A stretch of 39,186 bases of DNA. Source: Clostridia bacterium (lineage in GTDB: Bacteria; Bacillota; Clostridia; Christensenellales; Borkfalkiaceae). The DNA is taken from NCBI GenBank assembly GCA_014804975.1, contig JAAUYT010000037.1, positions 1 through 39,186 of the forward strand. Reading direction: 5' to 3'. Below the pieces are notes generated by a model that was not told the origin of the DNA, searched no databases, and saw only the letters and a program-made list of their open reading frames with translations. Position 1 is the stretch's first letter. Every line of letters starts with the position of its first letter. Shown here piece by piece: positions 34,433 to 39,186 of the stretch. A program made the position numbers and the translations under genes.

Positions 34433-34663
34433 ATTTTTCTTGGGTATCGGCTCCACAACGATACGGAATTGCAGCTGTTTTTTACGAAGATAAATTTTCA
34501 GCTCGTTATCCTTGCGGTATATTCTTCCGCCGAAACATACGTGTAACATCAAGTCAAGCTCCGCGCAAAATTCCTCTAATGGCGGAAGATTCAGTTCATT
34601 TATTTTTTTAATAATGTCAAATTCTTCTTCCTCTTCGATAAACGGTTTCTGTTCTTCGTCCAT
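34412..34663 (-). CDS. Small acidic/basic protein of unknown function (83 aa from MDEEQ)
   Basis: ORF with AAAAGGAAAA SD; divergent from an XRE regulator. Confidence 0.6.
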   Translation of the reverse strand: MDEEQKPFIEEEEEFDIIKKINELNLPPLEEFCAELDLMLHVCFGGRIYRKDNELKIYLRKKQLQFRIVVEPIPKKNKKQPTE

Positions 34664-34728
34664 AATCGTTTTCCTTTTGTAAATATATTTTTCTATCAAT
34701 ATGCGCAGATTAGTGTGGCTCCATTATA

Positions 34729-34776
34729 CTGTGCGGAACTACGAAAATGCAAGCATTTTTTCGTACTTTCGCACAG
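34729..34776. repeat. 48-bp imperfect inverted repeat in the divergent promoter region
   Basis: CTGTGCGGAACTACGAAAATGC-AA-GCATTTTTTCGTACTTTCGCACAG. Confidence 0.75.
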
Positions 34777-34801
34777 AATATTTTTCGAAAGGTCTATATT
34801 T

Positions 34802-35242
34802 ATGAGTAATCTGTCGAAATTGTCTGACACACTGAACGAAATACTTGCCATTCGCGGTCTTACGAAAAGTTCGCTTGCAGAGGGAAGCGATATTCCCGTA
34901 TCGTGTATTTCGCAATATGCGAACGGAAAGCAAGCGCCTTATCTTGATACTTTAATAAAACTTGCCGATTATTTGCATTGTTCGATTGAGTATCTTTTAG
35001 GGCGTACGGACGATTGCTCCGAAAAAATTTATAAACCTTGCCCGCCCTTTGGGAAAAGACTTGAAGAATTAAGAAAGAAAAAGAATTACACTTCTCAATA
35101 CATTTATAGTCAAGATGGCATTTCCAAAAGTTCCTATTATTCATGGCGGCGCGGTGAAAGTTCGCCGACGCTTGAAAATTTGGTGACATTAGCGAAAGTA
35201 TTCGATTGTTCCGTAGACGAACTGCTCGGAAGAGAAGGCTAA
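34802..35242 (+). CDS. Regulator with two tandem XRE-type HTH domains
   Basis: LSDTLNEILAIRGLTKSSLAEGSDIPVSCISQYANGKQAP… and FGKRLEELRKKKNYTSQYIYSQDGISKSSYYSWRRGESSPTLENLVTLAKVF; SD GAAAGG. Confidence 0.75.
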   Translation: MSNLSKLSDTLNEILAIRGLTKSSLAEGSDIPVSCISQYANGKQAPYLDTLIKLADYLHCSIEYLLGRTDDCSEKIYKPCPPFGKRLEELRKKKNYTSQYIYSQDGISKSSYYSWRRGESSPTLENLVTLAKVFDCSVDELLGREG

Positions 35243-35264
35243 ACAGATATTTGGCATAAAACTC

Positions 35265-35300
35265 TTGACAAAGCGCATATTATGTAGTACAATCGTATTA
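35265..35300 (+). promoter_or_regulatory. Promoter and operator dyad of the toxin-antitoxin operon
   Basis: TTGACA-N17-TACAAT; TAgTACaATcGTAtTA dyad overlaps the -10. Confidence 0.65.
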
Positions 35301-35319
35301 CAAACAGGAGGAATCAGCA

Positions 35320-35544
35320 ATGGCTATTTCGTTGCGCGTAACCGAAAAGGAAAACGAACTCATCAAATCTTTTGCGAAACTCTACGGAGAATCCGTTTCG
35401 GAATATATCCGCCGCACCGTCATGGAGCGTATCGAGGACGAATTCGATTTACAGTGCTATCATACGGCAAAAGCCGAATACGACGAGAATCCCGAAACCG
35501 TAACCACCGAAGAGCTTGCCAAAGAGTTGGGCATTGATTTATGA
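35320..35544 (+). CDS. RelB/DUF6290-like antitoxin
   Basis: MAISLRVTEKENELIKSFAKLYGESVSEYIRRTVMERIEDEFDL (RHH-like). Confidence 0.8.
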   Translation: MAISLRVTEKENELIKSFAKLYGESVSEYIRRTVMERIEDEFDLQCYHTAKAEYDENPETVTTEELAKELGIDL

Positions 35545-35813
35545 TAAAGTTTCGGGTCGAATGGTCTTTAAGGGCGCAAAAACAAATGCGGAAATTCGAT
35601 AAATCTATTTCCGAATTGCTTTTGCGTTGGGTACATAAAAATTTAGACGGCTGTACGAATCCGCGCCAACACGGAAAAGCGTTGACCGCAAACCATGCGG
35701 GACAATGGCGCTACCGTGTGGGGGACTATCGGCTTATCGCCGAAATCGAAGACGACAAAGTTATCATTTTGATACTTTCCGTCGGGCACCGTAAAGAAAT
35801 ATACGAGAACTGA
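35541..35813 (+). CDS. RelE/ParE-family toxin
   Basis: VEWSLRAQKQMRKFDKSI…GQWRYRVGDYRLIAEIEDDKVIILILSVGHRKEIY; ATGA overlap with antitoxin. Confidence 0.88.
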   Translation: MIKFRVEWSLRAQKQMRKFDKSISELLLRWVHKNLDGCTNPRQHGKALTANHAGQWRYRVGDYRLIAEIEDDKVIILILSVGHRKEIYEN

Positions 35814-35829
35814 ATCACAAAAACAAAAA

Positions 35830-35850
35830 ACACCCTCGCGGGTGTTTTTT
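35830..35850. terminator. Intrinsic terminator
   Basis: ACACCC-TCGC-GGGTGT-TTTTT. Confidence 0.8.
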
Positions 35851-35866
35851 GTTATCCTGATAACTT

Positions 35867-36511
35867 TTAAAGTTTCGAGTATCCGTAGCTATTCACGACG
35901 GCGTCTACCTTGACTCCCGCCTTACAGAGGGGACATTCGTTAGGCGCGTAGGAATCGTATTTGCCGATATCCATTGCATAGAAAAGTCTTTCCACGGGAA
36001 CGGAGAATTCGCCCACGTTAATTTGTTCGCCGAATTCGCCGCCGAACACGGTCGCCGCGCCTGCGGGCGTTCCGCCGTAGTAGACGATCCCTTCGAGCGC
36101 GCTTTTCAGCGTCATACCCGTCGTCGCCGTGGCAGTCAAAAGAAGCACGCTCTTATGCTGTACGTAGGGAACGAGGTTGTCCCTGAGAAAAAGTTTTTCG
36201 TTCGTGATTTCGGGCGTGATGACCGCGATATTCCGATCGACGTTGATGCCCGTTTTCGTAAGCTCCTCGGCAAGGAACGCGCCGATCATCTTCGTGCGTT
36301 CGAGCGTGATGACGGTATCGACGGGTTCGTTTTGAAAGCGGGCGGCAAACAGCTTTGCCGCGGCGCGGGCGCTCACCGATTCCGACTTGACGCGCGTCAT
36401 ATCGATAAAGTGGCTTACGTGCGAATGCTGCGTTGCAAAGTGTCCGTCCACGATTTTAATCGTCACTTGTCTGTTGCGCGCGGAAATGAGTTCGTAGGTA
36501 TCGTTATTCAT
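35867..36511 (-). CDS. Orotate phosphoribosyltransferase-like protein
   Basis: PRTase-like VDTVITLERTKMIGAFLAEEL and VLLLTATATTGMTLKSALEGIVYYGG; C-terminal CPLCKAG. Confidence 0.7.
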   Translation of the reverse strand: MNNDTYELISARNRQVTIKIVDGHFATQHSHVSHFIDMTRVKSESVSARAAAKLFAARFQNEPVDTVITLERTKMIGAFLAEELTKTGINVDRNIAVITPEITNEKLFLRDNLVPYVQHKSVLLLTATATTGMTLKSALEGIVYYGGTPAGAATVFGGEFGEQINVGEFSVPVERLFYAMDIGKYDSYAPNECPLCKAGVKVDAVVNSYGYSKL

Positions 36512-36624
36512 AAATATGTTTCCCCTTAACAACATTTTAATATAAAACGGCGGCGTTGTAAAGGGCGAAAGAAAATTTATTTTAAAAAAATAAGAAAATT
36601 TTTACAATTTAATTATGAAAAGTG

Positions 36625-36667
36625 TTTAAGTTCCTTAAAATGTAGTTATATAAATTAGTGTTATATA
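36625..36667. promoter_or_regulatory. Two dyads upstream of grpE
   Basis: TTTAAG-TTC-CTTAAA (36625-36639) and TATATAA-ATTAGTG-TTATATA (~36647-36667). Confidence 0.4.
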
Positions 36668-36709
36668 GGAAAATGAGGTTTAAACGTTAAGGAGAAGGCG
36701 GAGAGATAT

Positions 36710-38053
36710 ATGAAAAAATCAAAAGATCGTCTTCCCGAAAGAGGCAACGGAAATTCCTATAACGGTTACGGCTACGGGTATCCGCAGAACGGCTACGGTT
36801 ATTCGCAGGACGGGCATCAACAAAACAATGCGTATCAGCCAAGTGGCGGCTACGGCGGTTATCAGCAGGAGGGTTATCCGCAGAACGGCGGATATCAGCA
36901 ACAGCAGAATAACGGCTACCCCAATTACCAACAGGAAGGCTATCCGCAAAGCGCTTATCAACAGAACAACGGGTATCAGAACGGTTACGGCTACGGCTAT
37001 CCCGGTTACGGTTACCCCGGTTACGGTGCGTACGGCGGTTACGGAAGCTACGGTGGTTACGGCGGCTACGGTGGCTACGGCTATGGCTATCCCGGTTACG
37101 GTTATCCCGGCTACGGCGGATACGGCGGTTACGGAGGTTATCCCCAAATGAACTATATAGCGGACAACTATCCGCAGGAAGATTACGGAAATCCGTACGC
37201 CACGAACGGGCAGGCACAACCTGAAAACGGAACGGTCGCGGCTCCGCAAAACAATGCACAGCCTGCGGCGGCGCAACAACCCGCAACGCAAGCTCCCGTG
37301 CAAACGGTTTCGCAGCCCGCTCCCGAACCTGCACCCGGGCCCGCTTCCGAGCCCGTAGAGGCGCCTGCACCTGCGGCGCAACAGTCGGCGCAAGAAGCGC
37401 AACCTGTTCAGCCTGCGCAGCCCGCACCTGATCAACCCGCACCCGCGCAGCCCGCTCCCGAGGAGACGACGGAGCCTGCTCCCGCAGAAACGCCTGGGCC
37501 GCAAGAGACACCCGCACCCGAAACTGCGACGGCGCCCGAGACGGCGGCACCGCAAGCGGACGCGGAGAGCTCGTTGAACGGGAATGAAGAGACCGCATCC
37601 GAGGAAGGTTCTTCCGAAGAGGTCGATCCTTTGAGGGCGGAGGCGGAAGATCTCAAACGCAAGTGGTACGCGGTCACTGCGGAGTACGAAAACTACCGTA
37701 AGCGTACTGCGAACGTCAGACAGGAAGCCTATCTTGAAGGAAGAGCGGATATCGTAAAGAAACTGTTCCCCATCGGGGATAACCTCGACAGAGCGGTCAA
37801 GAGCTGTCAGGACGAGACGACGAGAAAGGGTATCGAAATGGTGCTTGCCGCATTCGACAAGCTGCTCGAATCGGAAAATATCACGGTGATCGATCCTGTG
37901 GGGCAACCCTTCGATCCGAACGAATGCGAAGCAATCATGGCGAATGATCCCGTAGAGGGGCAGGAGAGCGGCATCGTAACCGAAGTGTACGTGAAGGGTT
38001 ACGCACAAAACGGAAAGGTGCTCCGTTACGCGCAAGTCATCGTAACGAAGTAA
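36710..38053 (+). CDS. grpE: GrpE nucleotide exchange factor with a ~300-aa low-complexity N-terminal extension
   Basis: C-terminal LKRKWYAVTAEYENYRKRTANVRQEAYLEGRADIVKKLFPIGDNLDRAV…GIVTEVYVKGYAQNGKVLRYAQVIVTK; dnaK follows. Confidence 0.93.
   Translation: MKKSKDRLPERGNGNSYNGYGYGYPQNGYGYSQDGHQQNNAYQPSGGYGGYQQEGYPQNGGYQQQQNNGYPNYQQEGYPQSAYQQNNGYQNGYGYGYPGYGYPGYGAYGGYGSYGGYGGYGGYGYGYPGYGYPGYGGYGGYGGYPQMNYIADNYPQEDYGNPYATNGQAQPENGTVAAPQNNAQPAAAQQPATQAPVQTVSQPAPEPAPGPASEPVEAPAPAAQQSAQEAQPVQPAQPAPDQPAPAQPAPEETTEPAPAETPGPQETPAPETATAPETAAPQADAESSLNGNEETASEEGSSEEVDPLRAEAEDLKRKWYAVTAEYENYRKRTANVRQEAYLEGRADIVKKLFPIGDNLDRAVKSCQDETTRKGIEMVLAAFDKLLESENITVIDPVGQPFDPNECEAIMANDPVEGQESGIVTEVYVKGYAQNGKVLRYAQVIVTK
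36980..37142 (+). repeat. Degenerate short tandem repeats encoding GGYG/YPGYG units
   Basis: Repeated ggctacgg/ggttacgg and taccccggttacgg units in frame. Confidence 0.8.
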
Positions 38054-38104
38054 GCAATAAAAAAATATAATTCAAAATAAGGTTTAAAAAAAGGAGAAAA
38101 AACA

Positions 38105-39186
38105 ATGGGCAAAGTAATCGGTATCGACTTAGGTACTACCAACTCGTGTGTTGCTGTGATGGAGGGCGGCGAGCCTATCGTCATCACGAATGCGGAAGGA
38201 GCCCGCACGACCCCCTCCGTCGTAGCGTTCCAAAAGGACAATTCCCGTATCGTCGGTCAGGTCGCAAAGCGTCAGGCGGTTGCGAACCCCGATAAGACGG
38301 TTATTTCCATCAAACGCCACATGGGTTCCGATTTCAAGGTGAAGATCGACGATAAGAAATATTCCCCTCAGGAAATTTCCGCAATGATCCTGACCAAACT
38401 CAAAGACGACGCAGAGGCGTACCTCGGCACGACGGTTACGGACGCAGTTATTACCTGCCCCGCATACTTCACCGACTCCCAGCGTCAGGCAACCAAGGAC
38501 GCGGGCAAGATCGCGGGACTTAACGTTCTTCGTATCATCAACGAGCCCACGGCGGCGGCTCTTTCCTACGGACTTGACAAGGGCAAGCAGAGCGCGAAGG
38601 TCATGATCTACGACCTTGGCGGCGGTACGTTCGACGTTTCCATTCTCGAAATTTCCGACGGCGTGTTCGAAGTTCTTGCGACCCGCGGCGACATGATGCT
38701 CGGCGGTGACGACTTCGATAAAAAGCTCATGGACTACATGATCGACGAATTCAAGAAGTCGAACAAGGTAGATTTGGGCAAAGACAAGATCGCCCTTCAA
38801 CGTTTGAAGGAGGCTGCGGAAAAAGCGAAGATCGAGCTTTCGGCTTCCAACTCGACTTCCGTATCCCTTCCCTTCGTAGCACAGTCCGAAGAGGGCACGG
38901 CGCTCCACCTCGAAATGGAGATCACCCGTCAGAAGTTCGACGTCTTGACGAAAGACCTCGTAGACAGAACGGAAGAGCCCATGAAGCTTGCTATGGAAGA
39001 CGCAGGCGTTTCCTACAAGGATATCGATAAAATCATTCTCGTCGGCGGTTCGACCCGTATCCCCGCAGTCGTTAAGAAGGTTAAGGACATGACGGGCAAG
39101 GAACCCTTCAAGGGAATCAACCCCGACGAATGCGTTGCAGTCGGCGCGGCAATTCAGGGCGGCGTTCTCACGGGCGAAGTCAAAGA
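38105..39186 (+). CDS. dnaK: Chaperone DnaK (Hsp70), 5' portion, truncated by the window end
   Basis: [42 protein letters not shown]…[14 protein letters not shown]…[13 protein letters not shown]. Confidence 0.98.
   Translation, partial: MGKVIGIDLGTTNSCVAVMEGGEPIVITNAEGARTTPSVVAFQKDNSRIVGQVAKRQAVANPDKTVISIKRHMGSDFKVKIDDKKYSPQEISAMILTKLKDDAEAYLGTTVTDAVITCPAYFTDSQRQATKDAGKIAGLNVLRIINEPTAAALSYGLDKGKQSAKVMIYDLGGGTFDVSILEISDGVFEVLATRGDMMLGGDDFDKKLMDYMIDEFKKSNKVDLGKDKIALQRLKEAAEKAKIELSASNSTSVSLPFVAQSEEGTALHLEMEITRQKFDVLTKDLVDRTEEPMKLAMEDAGVSYKDIDKIILVGGSTRIPAVVKKVKDMTGKEPFKGINPDECVAVGAAIQGGVLTGEVK

Noticed and set aside
33208-34458. 416-aa minus-strand ORF across the ZIP and SDR genes
   Set aside because: Opposite to two confidently identified CDSs; the His/Arg-rich translation is typical of antisense shadow ORFs.
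34811-34823. TGTCGAAA near the start of the double-HTH regulator as another Spo0A box
   Set aside because: Single copy within coding sequence; expected by chance.
36980-37142. Short repeats that might suggest a CRISPR array or satellite
   Set aside because: Repeats are in frame, directly adjacent and encode GGYG/YPGYG; no spacer-repeat periodicity.
36719-38035. 438-aa and 303-aa minus-strand ORFs antisense to grpE (Arg/Leu/Ser-rich)
   Set aside because: Shadow ORFs produced by the codon composition of the repetitive grpE sequence; they lack SD and recognisable families.

Overview
The window looks like a chromosomal segment from a low-G+C-lineage Gram-positive bacterium (Clostridia-like gene content; the lineage is an inference). 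Most of it is housekeeping: tmk-rimM-trmD-rbgA-rnhB-yraN, a giant DUF4011-type SF1 helicase, holA, cdaA, a DUF1015 gene, an aspartate kinase, rpsF-ssb-rpsR (minus strand), an M23 peptidase, an M1 peptidase lipoprotein, corA, an FmdB zinc ribbon, PEBP, a P-type ATPase, a polysaccharide deacetylase, galM, a ZIP transporter, an SDR, a PRTase-like protein, grpE and a partial dnaK. Small accessory patches lie between them: two XRE regulators, a RelBE-like toxin-antitoxin pair and several lipoproteins. I saw no rRNA, tRNA, CRISPR array, transposase or prophage. The strongest second-look items are: (1) a GrpE with a ~300-aa N-terminal extension that is first Gly/Tyr/Gln/Asn-rich (prion-like) and then Pro/Ala/Gln/Glu-rich, with no CIRCE seen upstream; (2) a corA leader with a promoter, a 21-aa leader ORF, a hairpin and an intrinsic terminator; (3) a 37-aa 'micro-CdaR' ORF between cdaA and the DUF1015 gene; (4) three Spo0A-box-like sites in one divergent intergenic region; (5) promoters placed so that tmk and holA would be leaderless, the tmk promoter lying inside a terminator hairpin; (6) a G9 tract just after the lipobox of a repeat-containing lipoprotein. 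All family calls come from reading the translations; no searches were run.
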